A stretch of 64,000 bases of DNA from Alviniconcha marisindica (Eukaryota; Mollusca; Gastropoda; Provannidae). This document shows, in pieces, positions 35,515 to 47,500 of the stretch; positions within the stretch are counted from its first letter, which is position 1; every line of letters begins with the position of its first letter. A model generated the notes under the pieces. The model had not been told where the DNA came from. It worked only from the letters and a program-made list of their open reading frames with translations, and ran no database searches. Location: NCBI GenBank assembly GCA_018857735.1, contig JABMCL010002720.1:514501-578500 (forward strand), in the 5' to 3' direction. The position numbers and the translations under genes were made by a program.

Positions 35515-36625
35515 ACAGTCTCCAGGGTTTGACCCAAAGACACCCGAGTAAATACCGTCTCCGGGGGTTGACCCTAAGAATAATAGCAAATATATTCCCC
35601 TGGACCCTAAAATCTAGAGTAAATACAGTCTCCAGGGGTCGACCCTAAGAACTAGAGCAAATACAGTTTCCTCGGCTTGACCCAAAAACACCAGAGCAGA
35701 TAGTCTCAGGGTTTGGCCAGATACCAGAGTAGATACAGTCTAGGGGTTGGCCCCAAAACACCAGAGTAAATACAGTCTAGGGGTTGGCCCAAAAACACCA
35801 GAGTAAGTACAGTCTAGGGGTTGGCCCAAAGACACCAGAGTAAATACAGTCTCAGGGGTTGGCCCAAAGACACCAGAGTAAATACAGTCTCAGGGGTTGG
35901 CCCAAAAACACCAGAGTAAATACAGCCTCAGGGGTTGGCCCAAAGACACCAGAGTAAATACAGTCTCAGGGGTTGGCCCAAAGACACCAGAGTAAATACA
36001 GTCTCAGGGGTTGGCCCAAAGACACCAGAGCAAATACAGTCTCAGGGGTTGGCCCAAAGACACCAGAGCAGTCTGCAGGGTTTGACACAGACACCAAAGC
36101 AGTCTACATAGTTTGGCACAGATTCCAAAGCAGTCTACAGAGTCTGACCCAGACACCAAAGCAGATACAGTCTGAACCACATACCAGTCTGCAGAGTCTG
36201 ACCCAGACACCAAAGCAGATACAGTCTGAACCACATACCAGTCTGCAGAGTCTGACCCAGACACCAAAGCAGATACAGAGTCTGAACCAGATACCAGTCT
36301 GTAGAGTGACCCAGACACCAAAGCAAATACAGTCTGAACCAGATAACAGTCTACAGAGTCTGACCCAGACACCAAAGCAGATACAGAGTCTGAACCAGAT
36401 ACCAGTCTGCAGAGTCTGACCCAGATACCAAAGCAGATACAGTGCACAATCTCTAGGGTTTGGCCAAGAGGCTCCAGAGCAGTTTATATGGTCTCTTGTG
36501 TACGACCAAAAGACACCAGGAGCAAAAATGTCTCCAGGGTTTCCACCCGAAGACAGCAGAGGAAAGGCACCAGCGTCTGTGGTTTGTTTAATTCAGGGTT
36601 TGACCCGAAGACACCAGAGGAAAGA
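35515..36625. repeat. Minisatellite with 38-bp then 54-bp period
   Basis: 35515-36070 uses GAGTAAATACAGTCTCAGGG then GTTGGCCCAAAGACACCA (38 bp). From about 36070 the unit becomes AGTCTGCAGAGTCTGACCCA, GACACCAAAGCAGATACAGT, CTGAACCACATACC (54 bp). Both share GACACCA(G/A)AGCA(A/G)ATACAGTCT, so the second derives from the first. Frames of up to 148 codons here are artefacts. Confidence 0.93.
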
Positions 36626-38009
36626 CAGTGTCTTGGTCTGATTCGCAGTTTACAGTGATTGGTCTGGCTGAGCCGCACACACTGCCCTCTCTGGTCCTCA
36701 GTCTCTGATCGATAGTCTATCGGATTCGCACGCAACTTTCCAGCTTGACTGACGAGTTGCTTCACTTGCCCGTCGCCCCAACGCCACACGAGACAAAACC
36801 TGAACGGCGTGGGTGGGGGTCGGGGGCGAAGGTGTGACGTTTCTTAGGCACGAGAACGGGTTATTTAATCGTCTTGTGCTGCCCCCTACTCTGTGCCTGT
36901 CTGTCTGTTTGTCTCTCTGTAAACAATAAATGCAGGGTGTAACAATGATAATAATGGGGTCTTAGGGCGCCTTTTCTCAGGTGAGCCCTACTATTTGCGT
37001 ATGTTTCTTAAACAGGCAAAACCAGTTACATCAAAAACAAACAAAAAACACAGTATGCACCAATAAATTTAATAAGACGGTGTCAGGTGCTTCTGTTTTT
37101 AGAACAGCTGGGAGCTTACTGCTGACTGACAAATAAACCCGAGTCTGTGTCGGGTGCCTCTTTTTAGAAAGGCTGCGAGCTTGTTGACATTCTGTTAGCC
37201 CGTGATGAGTGTGACACTGTGCCCGACTCCGCTTTCACACCCTCCGTGCTTGGATGGGAGCTTCATGAACGCACGCACGCACACGCGCTGCGGAGTACAC
37301 ACCAAAGCACAGCAGAGATGGAGACAAACAAGCCCGTGACTAATTGATGCCCGCAGTGTCGGCTTAGTTCTGCCTCAACTCCAGCCGTCACCGCCAGGGT
37401 GAACAAGACAGGGGTGCCCCGCGGGTGGGTGAGTGGATGGAAGGTCGTGTTCTTCTTGTCTTGCTTGTCCCCCCTTCTGTCCCACTTTTGCATACTAACG
37501 TTTAATGATGAGCTTTGCGGTTGACTGGGCCTTTATATCTCTCCCTCACACACACACCCATTTTCTCTCTCTCTCTCTCTGCTGCAACTATACACATAAA
37601 AGATGCGCAGTTGAGGACACACACACACACACCAAAACAAACAACAACAAGAACCTGAGTAAATGCGCACAATTATACATAATGCAACAGCAACAACAAC
37701 AAAAGGGGGGGGGGGGGGGGCTGTTATGAGCTCTTCTGCGCCCCACCCACCCCCCACCCCAGTCTCTTTGTTGTGTCGGCTGCGTTTGTAATCAAGCAAT
37801 AGTGTCAATGAGCGAGGTGTAGAATCCTGTCCAGTGTGTGCACGTGTTTTCTGAGGGCCATAGTTATTGGCACGTGTCCATAGTTAGTGAGAGCTCGGCT
37901 GCACTTCGCTTCCACACCACCACCACCACCACCACCCCCCACAGCCCATTTAGTTACCGTCCGTTCGTTGTATAGTGTACACAGCTGTCAACAGTCGAGC
38001 TGACTACTT
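36626..38009. other. Non-coding; possible retroposon terminus
   Basis: ATAATAATGGGGTCTTAGGG then CGCC near 36947 weakly resembles the (ATA)n-TTATATAGCGCC terminus. Poly-G near 37706. No gene recognised. Confidence 0.35.
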
Positions 38010-38030
38010 GGGGGGGGGGGGGGGGGGGGG
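38010..38030. repeat. Poly-G run, 21 nt
   Basis: Uninterrupted G homopolymer. Confidence 0.9.
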
Positions 38031-38247
38031 TTACCGTGAAATAAAAACACGAGTTAGCTGTATAGGCAGTCAGACATTAATGAGCTCGATGACAGGCACC
38101 GTCAAGAAATGATGTTGCTTCCTTTTTCTTTTCTTTTTTGGTGGGGGTGGGGAGGGGCAGGCATTACTTTATGCCCTGACAGTGGGCGTACAATGTGCGC
38201 AGAAAGCACGTGCACATTGACACTATTGCTTGATTGCAAGCAAGCAA

Positions 38248-38250
<3 letters not shown>

Positions 38251-38302
<52 letters not shown>
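38251..38302. repeat. (CA)26 microsatellite
   Basis: Perfect CA tract followed by a G-rich stretch. Confidence 0.93.
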
Positions 38303-38305
<3 letters not shown>

Positions 38306-38536
38306 GGGGTGGGGGGTGGGGGGGGTAGAAAACAACAACGTTGATACATATCGCATGAGCCATGTGTTTGATACAGTAACATTCGGGGGAGGGGAGGAGG
38401 GAACCAACAACAACAAAAAGTGACGCATAATGCATGAGCTATGTGTTTGAGATAATAAGATTAATGACAGCAAACAAACAGGGGAAATACCCTGAAACGA
38501 CCAGCAGGTTATTTATTATTCTCAGCTGACGGAAGT

Positions 38537-38537
<1 letters not shown>

Positions 38538-38571
<34 letters not shown>
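38538..38571. repeat. (CA)17 microsatellite
   Basis: Perfect CA tract. Confidence 0.9.
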
Positions 38572-38577
<6 letters not shown>

Positions 38578-39037
38578 TCATTTTGCGCCCACGCACGCAC
38601 GAACCGGATCCCTGCTAATACTCCTGTAGCGAACATTAATTTTCAATTAAGCCGCGCGGATCTCCCGGCAGACCAGCAAATCCGCTTTTTTTCTTTTCTC
38701 TGGCTCTAATCTCTGTTCTCAGTGTCTACAGCCATTATATACACGTACAGTTCACACCGATAGTCGGCACAGACGACCGACCTGTTCACTCCCGCCCTTT
38801 GAAGAGCGGAGCCCAGGGGGCGTGGGCAGTACACGGGAGGCAACTCGTCATTCATGAGCGGTTACCTTAATTGCTGACAGGTTACCCGACCTTGTTGAGC
38901 GGTGCGTTCGGAGCTGCGAGTGAGAGCCCAGGGCACGGTGCAAATGGGAATGCAGCGTCAATTCCAACTCGTTCTATAGATACAGGAATTAGTTATTTGA
39001 TAGAAGTAAGCAAGCAGTTGCGCAGTAAATGCGTTCT

Positions 39038-39063
39038 CCCCCCCCCCCCCCCCCCCCCCCCCC
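39038..39063. repeat. Poly-C run, 26 nt
   Basis: Uninterrupted C homopolymer. Confidence 0.9.
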
Positions 39064-39165
39064 AAAAGTGAATCAAATTCTTTTGAAACGCAGCGCATGA
39101 ACCACCGAAGTGTGACCATACTGAACTGATTAAAGGGAAATGTTTATCACTGCGCGCCGACGTCA

Positions 39166-39238
39166 GCGCGCGCGCGCGCACACACACACTCACACACACA
39201 CACGCACGCACGCACGCACGCACGCACACACTCACACG
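39166..39238. repeat. Compound (GC)n/(CA)n/(GCAC)n tract
   Basis: Alternating purine-pyrimidine over about 70 bp, including (GC)7; strong Z-DNA candidate. Confidence 0.88.
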
Positions 39239-39338
39239 AATGCCGAAAACATTAATGTATGCAAATGGTGTGCGCGCACAAATCAGAAGAAGAAAATGTC
39301 TCTCAAGTTATCATCACACTCACATGTACAAACTGTAG

Positions 39339-39342
<4 letters not shown>

Positions 39343-39390
<48 letters not shown>

Positions 39391-39400
39391 GTGTGTGTAG
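39343..39400. repeat. (GT)n microsatellite
   Basis: About 23 units with a TT interruption, running into (GAGT)n. Confidence 0.92.
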
Positions 39401-40030
39401 AGAGTGAGTGAGTGAGTTAGAGACAGGTGGACTGACAGAGCCGTAGCCTGACGAAGCCCCTTACTGGTGACGGATGTTGGGTCACTGGTAAAGCATTAGG
39501 TAAAGCACGGCACTAGTCTCATACGACACAGCCGAAAAAGCCACAGGCACTGCCAGCAAACTCGCTCACGCTTCAGGCTCAGGACACCCCCCCACCCCCA
39601 CCCCCACCCCCAGACCCCCACCCCAGTGGAAAGGACGAAAGACATGAATATGGATAGAAGCGGAGCTGACATCATCTGAGAGCTTCAGACAGCTGTGCTG
39701 CAGCAGCCATGGTATGAGAGAAAACAACACGAGGTTTTTGTCTGTACGGACAACAGACTGTGACTGTCTAATCCTCAGCTCCACTTGGGACGGCAGAGGT
39801 GACCGCTTTGGCGAAGGGAGCGTGGAGTGCACGAGAGACGGGGCTGGGTGTCAGTGTCGGTGCCGTTGTTGGCGAGGGCTGCCCGTGCCCCAAAGTCCGC
39901 GGTGCCTTGTTGACCCGATTAATTGTGCAAACACGGCGATGGCCACTACAAATCACCGCCATCCCTGGCGCCAGACACTCACTGTCCGGCCCGGCCGCCG
40001 TCACTCGTGTCAAATACGCGGCACTGACCG
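39401..40030. other. Non-coding; (CCCCA)n and unique sequence
   Basis: CACCCC-type repeats lie at 39588-39620. The following open frames are GC-rich but have no recognisable motif. Confidence 0.4.
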
Positions 40031-40107
40031 CAGTGTGTGTGTGTGTGTGTGCGTGTGCGCGCGTGCGCGCACGTGTATGTTCAGTTGCATTTTAGCGCGC
40101 GCGCGCG

Positions 40108-40170
<63 letters not shown>

Positions 40171-40180
40171 GCGCGCGCGA
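40031..40180. repeat. (GT)n, (GC)n and (CA)30 compound
   Basis: GT then GC-rich alternating tract, then CA: an imperfect inverted arrangement able to fold back on itself, with Z-DNA potential. Confidence 0.88.
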
Positions 40181-41204
40181 CCGTGATATCTTGGCTGACA
40201 GAATCTGCTGGTCTTCATGTGTGCCCACAGTTCACACCGTTGAGTGTGGTTTCTTTCACACTAGTGTCAGTGTTTAATCGTCTGCCCCTGCCCGCCGGTG
40301 TGTATCAAACTGGATGCGCGTTTTACACCAGGTCTTAGAGATCGGTGTTTCCCCAGAATGGCGCTTTATCTCTTCTTTGCGTTCCGTCATTCAGATATCT
40401 TATTGCCGAGGCACCGGCTGTTCTGTTATAACATCGTGAACATACGCATGCGCTGAGTTGTCTTTCAAGAGATGCCAGATCAGGAGCAGCTTGTTTTTGT
40501 TGCTGTGGGAAGTTTAAGGGCAGTTGCATTAAAAATTAAACTGCATTGTCTTACTGGCGAGAAATTAATGTCCAAGAAACGTCGTTGGTTGGGGGATACG
40601 TGCTGGCCTTTAAAAGTGTCGACAGAGCCGTGGAGAAAGATGAACGGTGGTGGCACAGCGCAAGCGTCAGTCGTCACGTGTTTGTATCGACTTGTCGCAG
40701 TGGTGTGCATGCAGCCATCAGCGATCATACGAGCAGTACGTGCAAGAACTGCGAGCGCCTTCATTAATTTGATGAGCAGGACGGGCGTTATTGTTAACGA
40801 TGTCAATTTGTCATGGCGGGGTGTCTGCTTCGCTGTTTGTTGGGAGCAAAATGAAGATTATGCTCCCCCTCCTCCCCGGCGACTCTCCCGCCCTCTCTCT
40901 CGTATTGGATATAGCAAGACGCCAATCCTCTTCCCCGCCCCCCCTCGCCCCCCCTTCTTTTTTTTATTGTTTTAATAGCGCGCACTAATGGGAAGGGGGG
41001 AGGGGGGGGAGAAAGATTGATTTACTAGCCATTATTGACAGTTGTTCACATTATGTGGGATCAAAGCGATATCGGGCTCTGACTCCTACTCTCTTTCTGA
41101 ATGACGGTCCGAAACGGACAAACATGATGGCGAGGTAATTCTGCTAGCCAGGAAATGGCCCGAAATAACTTCCAGCCCTGCAGTTTGCATCGCTATTATA
41201 TTGT

Positions 41205-41209
<5 letters not shown>
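40181..41209. other. Non-coding, nothing recognised
   Basis: The longest frame (167 codons from 40472) has no recognisable domain and ends in a C/T-rich tract. Confidence 0.4.

Positions 41210-41270
<61 letters not shown>
41210..41270. repeat. (CT)30 microsatellite
   Basis: Perfect CT tract. Confidence 0.95.
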
Positions 41271-41272
<2 letters not shown>

Positions 41273-41344
41273 CTCGCTTGCACGCACGCACCCCCCCCCC
41301 CCCCACACACCCCCACACACAGAGCAGCAACAACAACAAAAGAC

Positions 41345-41350
41345 ACACAT

Positions 41351-41401
<51 letters not shown>

Positions 41402-41410
41402 CACACACAG
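41345..41410. repeat. (GCAC)n-(CA)n compound microsatellite
   Basis: About ten GCAC units followed by (CA)10; same design as at 33851 and 46877. Confidence 0.92.
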
Positions 41411-41950
41411 AGTTTCCCCTTGGCCTCCTCTCGTTCCGTTCTCGCTCTGTCAGCTGGGTATGTGATTACGATTACTCTGTTGCTGAGGGTGGCAGCAGTA
41501 TGTTTGAACAATGCGTCTCCCCATATGTGCCTTTATTTGGTTGCGGCTCCGCTTCCCCGTGCTCGTTTTCAGGCGTGCATTGGGTTGCCCGTATTGCGCT
41601 GCCTTGGGGGGGGGGGGGGGGGGGGTGTTGCCGCTTCTGTGGGGACTGAGGGTGCCGACTGCTTGTTTGTATTCACGCACACAATTATGGCATATGGGTG
41701 TTGTTGTGTGTAGTGTGAGGGAGTTAATGGGTTTCTGTTGAACGTAGCCGTGGTGTGACGGAGCGTGGTGGTCGCGAACGTGAGACGCGGTGTTGGGTTT
41801 TGTGTGGACACCATCCGTTGGAGCGAACAGTCAGCTCCTATTGATTGGTATCTATGTATACATTAACTAACCCCTACATCAGGAGACATTTGCATGCGTG
41901 CATTCACACACACGCCCGGACGCGTACACCCCTCGCGCGCTTAACCCCCT

Positions 41951-41953
<3 letters not shown>
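41411..41953. other. Non-coding; poly-G near 41607
   Basis: Unique sequence with a G-run of 19 nt. No gene recognised. Confidence 0.4.

Positions 41954-42032
<79 letters not shown>
41954..42032. repeat. (CA)39 microsatellite
   Basis: The longest uninterrupted CA tract in the window, followed by (GA)n. Confidence 0.95.
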
Positions 42033-42034
<2 letters not shown>

Positions 42035-42777
42035 GAGAGAGAGAGAACAGCGGTTTTCGAGTATAATCACTCTCCAAATCCTGTGTAATGGCAGTTGTTG
42101 ACGATTCAGAAAATCAGAAAGTAAGAAAGACAAACGACAATGTAAAGCAGTAACATTTGTTTATTACAAATGGGAGTGTTCAGAATAGTCGTAAGACAAT
42201 AGACGCCGCAAATCGGCAACTATCCACTTCAGTCAGTATGGGCATAAACGACAAAGCTTCTCTCCAGCTATATTCATCCCCCTTTGATGGTAATGGGCAC
42301 GCCGACAGATTGATTGTCTTACGATTAGCACGAGCTTGACCCTGGTCAGAAGGCCCTGCAGACTGTGTTCAACTTGTGTTGCAGACAAAGGACAGGATAA
42401 ATGATAGGGAAATGCTTGTCGAGCGCGAACCTCTGACACAGAGACAGCGCCTGGCGCGCTGTACAGGAGAAGAAGAAAATGAATCGTGCACTCACGTTGA
42501 GACACTACGAGCGGAAAACGTCAGCAACGACGATTACAGGCAGGTCAAACTGCAAGAAGCCAAACTTGCAAGACCTGCTTGACAGTGCACGTGCGCATAA
42601 ACAATGCCAGAAGGCGGTTGGCTGGCAACGGTCTTCAGTCCGTTCCGAAGGCCAAGTTGTGCTGGAAACCCTCCTTGTGGACAAAAGCAGAAGGCCGCTT
42701 CTGTTAGCACGAGCTGCTGACGGTGAACAGGCAGGCACCGATGGCACCGCTCGCTCCGCCTTGGGCTGATTGAAACA
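42033..42777. other. Unique non-coding sequence
   Basis: Several overlapping 60-96 codon frames with no shared splice structure and no recognisable motif. Confidence 0.35.
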
Positions 42778-42925
42778 AATGGGGACGGTGTTGAAACAAA
42801 TGGGGACGGTGTTGTTCTTGAAACAAATGGGGGATGGTGTTGCTGTTGAAACAAATGGGGGTGGCCATGGTGGTGTTGAAACAAATGGGTGGTGGTGTTG
42901 TTGAAGCAAACGGGGACGGTGTTTC
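42778..42925. repeat. Minisatellite, 22-30-bp unit, six copies
   Basis: TTGAAACAAATGGGGACGGT GTTG recurs with variable spacers. Confidence 0.9.
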
Positions 42926-43126
42926 TGGGGCGCGCAGTGCTCTCGGCCCCGCCGTTCATCACCGCCAGGCACACTAATGAAGCACAACGGATTGCACAAG
43001 ACTCCCCGTTCTGTCCTGGCTTCGGGCACGTCCATTAGCTTGCTTGGCACTGGACTAGGCTTGGGGCTTCCTTCGGCACGCCTCCTTACAGACGTACGTA
43101 GGCGGAATTAAGAAGGGAAGGGCGTA

Positions 43127-43131
<5 letters not shown>

Positions 43132-43166
<35 letters not shown>
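43132..43166. repeat. (GT)17 microsatellite
   Basis: Perfect GT tract. Confidence 0.9.
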
Positions 43167-43167
<1 letters not shown>

Positions 43168-43219
43168 CGGGGGTTGTGATAATGACCAAAATGTTTACTT
43201 TTACGATGACCTCATACTG

Positions 43220-43671
43220 CCCGAAATTGCTCGTGATTTACACCTTTGCTTAACGTGCTTGTGGGTTGTGTCAGAGGCATGCATACAGAAAGATGTACAG
43301 ATGACATAATTTATACAGCCAAAAGTATAGTTTGTGAATAGCTTAGCGAGCACGTTGTGGGCTATGCCAGAGGCATGCCAAGGGTATGCATCTATACCGA
43401 GGTGACTTCATACAGCCAAAAGTACAGTTTGTAAATGATAGCTTGACTTAGCGAGTGTGGCATGGCCGATGTCAAAGGCAACCTAACATAGAGGTGTACA
43501 TATGACTTAATAGAGCAGAGTACAGTTTGTGAATAGCTTGGCTTAGGGAGCTTATCGTGGGCTATGCTGGAGTGCAGGAGGCACGCTAACAGACAGAATG
43601 TATAGGAGACTTCATGCTGCCAAGAGTACACTTTCATGCACAGCTTGTCTATGGTTATGTCAGAGGCATGC

Positions 43672-43707
<36 letters not shown>

Positions 43708-44110
43708 TCTGCTGCCAACAGTACACTTTTGTGAACAGCTTGGCTTAGCGAACTTGTCTTTGGTTATGTCAGAGGCATGCTAAGACTAAGAGAGAGATTT
43801 ATAGGTGCCTTGTGCTGCCAGTGGTACACTGTTATGAACAGCTTGGCTTAGTGAACTTGTCGTGGGGCATGTCCGAGGGGTGCCGATGACGTCATGCTCC
43901 ACCGAGGACAACCCATGAATGCCTTAGCCTTGACTGAGTGCCAGCATGCCACGGAATATGCGAGAGGCATATAAACATGCTAACGGAGAGACGTTTCGAT
44001 GACGTCATGCTCCAGCGAGAACAGCTTATCGTGAACTCTGAGCGAGCCTGCCACGGAATGTGTGAGGGGCATGCTAAAGGAGAGGCCACGCGACGACTTC
44101 TGGGAACAAA
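43220..44110. repeat. ~100-bp tandem repeat, about nine diverged units
   Basis: Each unit runs GTACACTTTTGTGAACAGCT, TGGCTTAGCGAACTTGTC, GGTTATGTCAGAGGCATGCT, then AGAGAGA and GATGACTTCATGCTGCCA. Copies are roughly 70-85% alike by eye; one carries an expanded (GA)n at 43676-43702. A further weak unit lies near 44300-44350. Confidence 0.88.
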
Positions 44111-44410
44111 TAACCAGGTTCGCTCACGATAGTAATGGACTAATACGGGTCAGATGTAACCCGCCCCCACCCCACCCCGCCCCTGCTGATTCAGTCCCTG
44201 AGACTGCTGACCGAGTGTTTCCGAGTTGCCCGCTGTCCTTTGCCGAGCCTTGCCTCAGCAGCCTGGGAGGGTTGATGAGGTGGGGTGTGAACCAGCGGGT
44301 GGCTGGCCATGTCGGAAGCATGCTGACGGGGCGGCGTGCAGATGACTTGACCTGCGGCCGTAGCGGAGGCCGACCGACCCCCCTCCCCTTAGTGCCAAGT
44401 GCACGTGCAT

Positions 44411-44412
<2 letters not shown>

Positions 44413-44479
<67 letters not shown>
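44413..44479. repeat. (GT)33 microsatellite
   Basis: Perfect GT tract. Confidence 0.95.
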
Positions 44480-44481
<2 letters not shown>

Positions 44482-44676
44482 TCCCGACGGACGTCTGGGG
44501 GGGCCTCGCCATCCCGCCATTGGCAGCAGGCCACGGCCGCTGGTGATGACCGCTTTTAGTAGTCCCCTCAGTGCATGCTGGCCCCACTCCTCAGCTCGTA
44601 TGGAACACGCGAGGCTCCGGAGAGTTGGGGATAGGATCAGAGGTTGATAGAAGCACCTTCTTTGGTAGAAAATTAA

Positions 44677-44679
<3 letters not shown>

Positions 44680-44707
<28 letters not shown>
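44680..44707. repeat. Poly-G run, 28 nt
   Basis: Uninterrupted G homopolymer. Confidence 0.9.
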
Positions 44708-44859
44708 CAAATACGGCCACGGAACACGACGAGCAGACATTTTCTGTCAAAGCCGACTGAAGCTTAGACAAGTTCCTGTATCACAATTGGGTGAAACGGA
44801 GAAACGTGGATCAGTGGTGCGCCCATCTAACCATTTTGATTGCTTTTCCCACTCTGCAG

Positions 44860-44913
44860 GCACTCGTTCTGACCTCCCCGAAATCTGTCTCCACCTCATC
44901 GCTTATATACCGG
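44860..44913 (+). CDS. Candidate 54-bp exon with F-box-like peptide
   Basis: The acceptor TTTTCCCACTCTGCAG ends at 44859 and a GTAATT donor starts at 44914. The 54-bp segment is divisible by three (phase 1 to phase 1) and reads GTRSDLPEICLHLIAYIPG when the split codons are completed. LPEI...LIAYIP fits the start of an F-box (LP.E.L..I..YLP), the SKP1-binding helix of SCF ubiquitin ligase adaptors, but only the first third of that domain is present. The frame also runs on without a stop to 44939. No neighbouring exon was found. Function is inference; a chance acceptor-donor pair is the main alternative. Confidence 0.25.
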
Positions 44914-45132
44914 GTAATTTCTGCGCAACAGCTCACTGAGCGACAAATGAAAAAGGAAAATGATAGCAGTGATTAAAGTATTTCTCCAGCGCAAAATAAG
45001 ATCTTGTCCAGAGAGACTATCCTAAGCTCATGCACGCACACAGTCACCCGGACTCACAAGTATAATTATAAGCTATGCCGGTACAATTTACAACCGCCTA
45101 AGCAAGGACTTGCGGCGGAGTAAGACAGCGGC

Positions 45133-45235
45133 GCATCTATAAATCTCTCTCTTAGTGTTAGCATGCCTCTGACATAACCAAAGACAAGTTCGCTAAGCCA
45201 AGCTGTTCACAAAAGTGTACTGTTGGCAGCAGAAG
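45133..45235. repeat. Inverted copy of one ~100-bp unit
   Basis: The reverse complement of 45133-45235 matches 43706-43808 with two mismatches in 103 bp. Neighbouring tandem units are far more diverged, so this inverted copy is recent. Confidence 0.92.
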
Positions 45236-46000
45236 CGGCGTGGAGCGGAAAACATGGCAGGTCTGTTGTTTTGCAAAAGCAGATGTCCTGATGTTAGATT
45301 TAAATGAGTCCAGGGAGGGTTTCTTTCGGAGAGCAAGGGGAAGGTCATTCCGTGTAGAATGGCCGAAAACGGAAATGGCGCAGGAACCAACAGTGGAAAG
45401 TCTGGGACGAGGAATCTGGAGGCTGAGAGTATCAAAAGCAGAGCGGAGAGTGCGGGAGGGTGTGTAAAATTGAAGACGGTCGCAGACATGAGACGGAGAA
45501 ATGACTGTTTATCTTGTACAGTGCGTTCCGCTGGTAAACAGACTTCGTAGGGGGGGGGGGGGGGGGGGGGGGGGAGGAATTTCAGCCAGGTATGACGGAC
45601 TACAACAGGCAGGTGGCTGGTTGTGAAGGACATCTGATAGGTAGCTAGGTGGAAGTAGCTGAATGACGGTGATAGGTAGCGTGCCACAACCATCGATTCT
45701 GTACCCGCCGTTTTCTTGCCGATTCGAGCCTGTGCTGTGACATATGTAGACACAGCCATTGACACGCGCTGCTCACGTCACTCGGAGCAAACATCCCTGT
45801 GACGTCCACATCTCACAACGCAAACAAGTCATGCGTCACAGACGACACGAACGTGGCACGCGCGAAAGTGTCAACCAAAAAACTGCACAGCAACACACTT
45901 ACAGCTTGGCAATCAGCAGCATCACTTTGCCCCCGACCCCTCTCCACCACCTTTTCTTCTTCTTTAAATCATAAGAACGAATTTGTGGACGGGCATCCGC

Positions 46001-46002
<2 letters not shown>
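45236..46002. other. Non-coding; 25-nt poly-G at 45550
   Basis: Unique sequence around a G-run (45550-45574). No gene recognised. Confidence 0.4.

Positions 46003-46071
<69 letters not shown>
46003..46071. repeat. (GT)34 microsatellite
   Basis: Perfect GT tract. Confidence 0.95.
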
Positions 46072-46074
<3 letters not shown>

Positions 46075-46545
46075 TATGTGTGGTCTAGATCACTTGCAAC
46101 GGATTACTGGGTCGACATAGACTGATGGCTTGTTGATGGAGTTGTTGACGCTAATCCCAAAAACAGAAGCCGGGGAAGTGCTGAAGTCGATCTATGAGAA
46201 CACTGATGGGGGGAAAAATAAGAAGAATAAATTGAGGGCTGTGTCGCACGCACCGTCCTCGCTTTCCATTCACAAGGGTCGTCTTTGTTCCGGAGGAGAA
46301 TGGAATAAGCAAAACCAAAGAAAGGAAAAAAACGAGGGAGCTGCGCTGAAATATCGATCTGTGTAGTAGGCCATCGCTTAACAGTGGGAAGAGGGGGAAA
46401 AAAGGATGTGTGCCATGATGTGAGCAAAGTATGGGGTGTACCAGTAGATCTTAACATCTCGACAGTACCATTTTGAGTATGTGCATGAGAATGCTAGCTG
46501 GTAGGCTACCACTAATGAAGGAGGCCCCTGTACCTGATGAGAAAC

Positions 46546-46546
<1 letters not shown>

Positions 46547-46608
<62 letters not shown>
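46547..46608. repeat. Poly-C run, 62 nt
   Basis: The longest homopolymer in the window: 62 uninterrupted C, then GCCCC and a T-run. Can form i-motif / G-quadruplex. Exact length is probably unreliable. Confidence 0.9.
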
Positions 46609-46609
<1 letters not shown>

Positions 46610-46874
46610 CCCCTTTTTTTAATTTTAATTTCACTGTGGGGCTTTTATTTGAGACAACGTGCGTCCATCCTTTAAAACATACGGTCTAATGCTCACATTC
46701 AGCCTTTTGTGCAATATATATATCGTTTTACATAAGAATCTGTATGGGCAAGACAAAGAATGAAGGAAAAGCAAGCTGTTGAGTTATTAAGAAGTAATGC
46801 CCCATCTCTGTTCTCATTTTTCAAAGAACCCCCAAAGAGAACAAGGCAGCACAAACAGGACCCCCCTCCCCCTA

Positions 46875-46976
<102 letters not shown>

Positions 46977-47159
46977 CCACACCATCACCACCACCAACAA
47001 CACAAAACTTGTTCTTGTTACGCCTTTTTGTTTTAATTTTGCTGATGCCTTTCGCTTCATATCACTATGTAGAGGACCCCCTCATTCCTCTCTTAAGGTA
47101 CACCCTGATTGTTTTTGTTGTTGTTTTTAGAGAGGAGATCCGTGGCGCCTGGTTAAACG

Positions 47160-47500
47160 TATGTCACGTGCTGAGCAAAACACGCGATGCTGCACTGAAG
47201 ATTTTTGTTAAGTGTTCAATAGTGCCTGCGATGCCGATACGCGTCTGAATTGAGCTACGCATGCGATTGAACAATACAGACGATTAGAGATTTAGTGTCA
47301 AGCCTTCAACAACACACGCGATGCAAAATAAACAAAACAAAATAAACAAATAAACAAACTTTGCATTCGATGCCTCACCAGTGTGGCTATGATTTTGTGT
47401 CAAGTATTCAACGTAACAACACGCGCGACTCAAAAGTAAAGATTTGTATCAGTGTATTCAGCAACACGCGGGATGCCCAACTAAAGACATGTGTCTCGCA
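47160..47500. repeat. Diverged ~50-60-bp tandem repeat
   Basis: Recurring (A)ACACGCGATGC ... AAAGATTT ... TCAAGTNTTCAACA words at about 47190, 47310, 47420 and 47465. Confidence 0.6.

Noticed and set aside
35973..36447. 147/148-codon genes on both strands
   Set aside because: Both come from the 38/54-bp tandem array.
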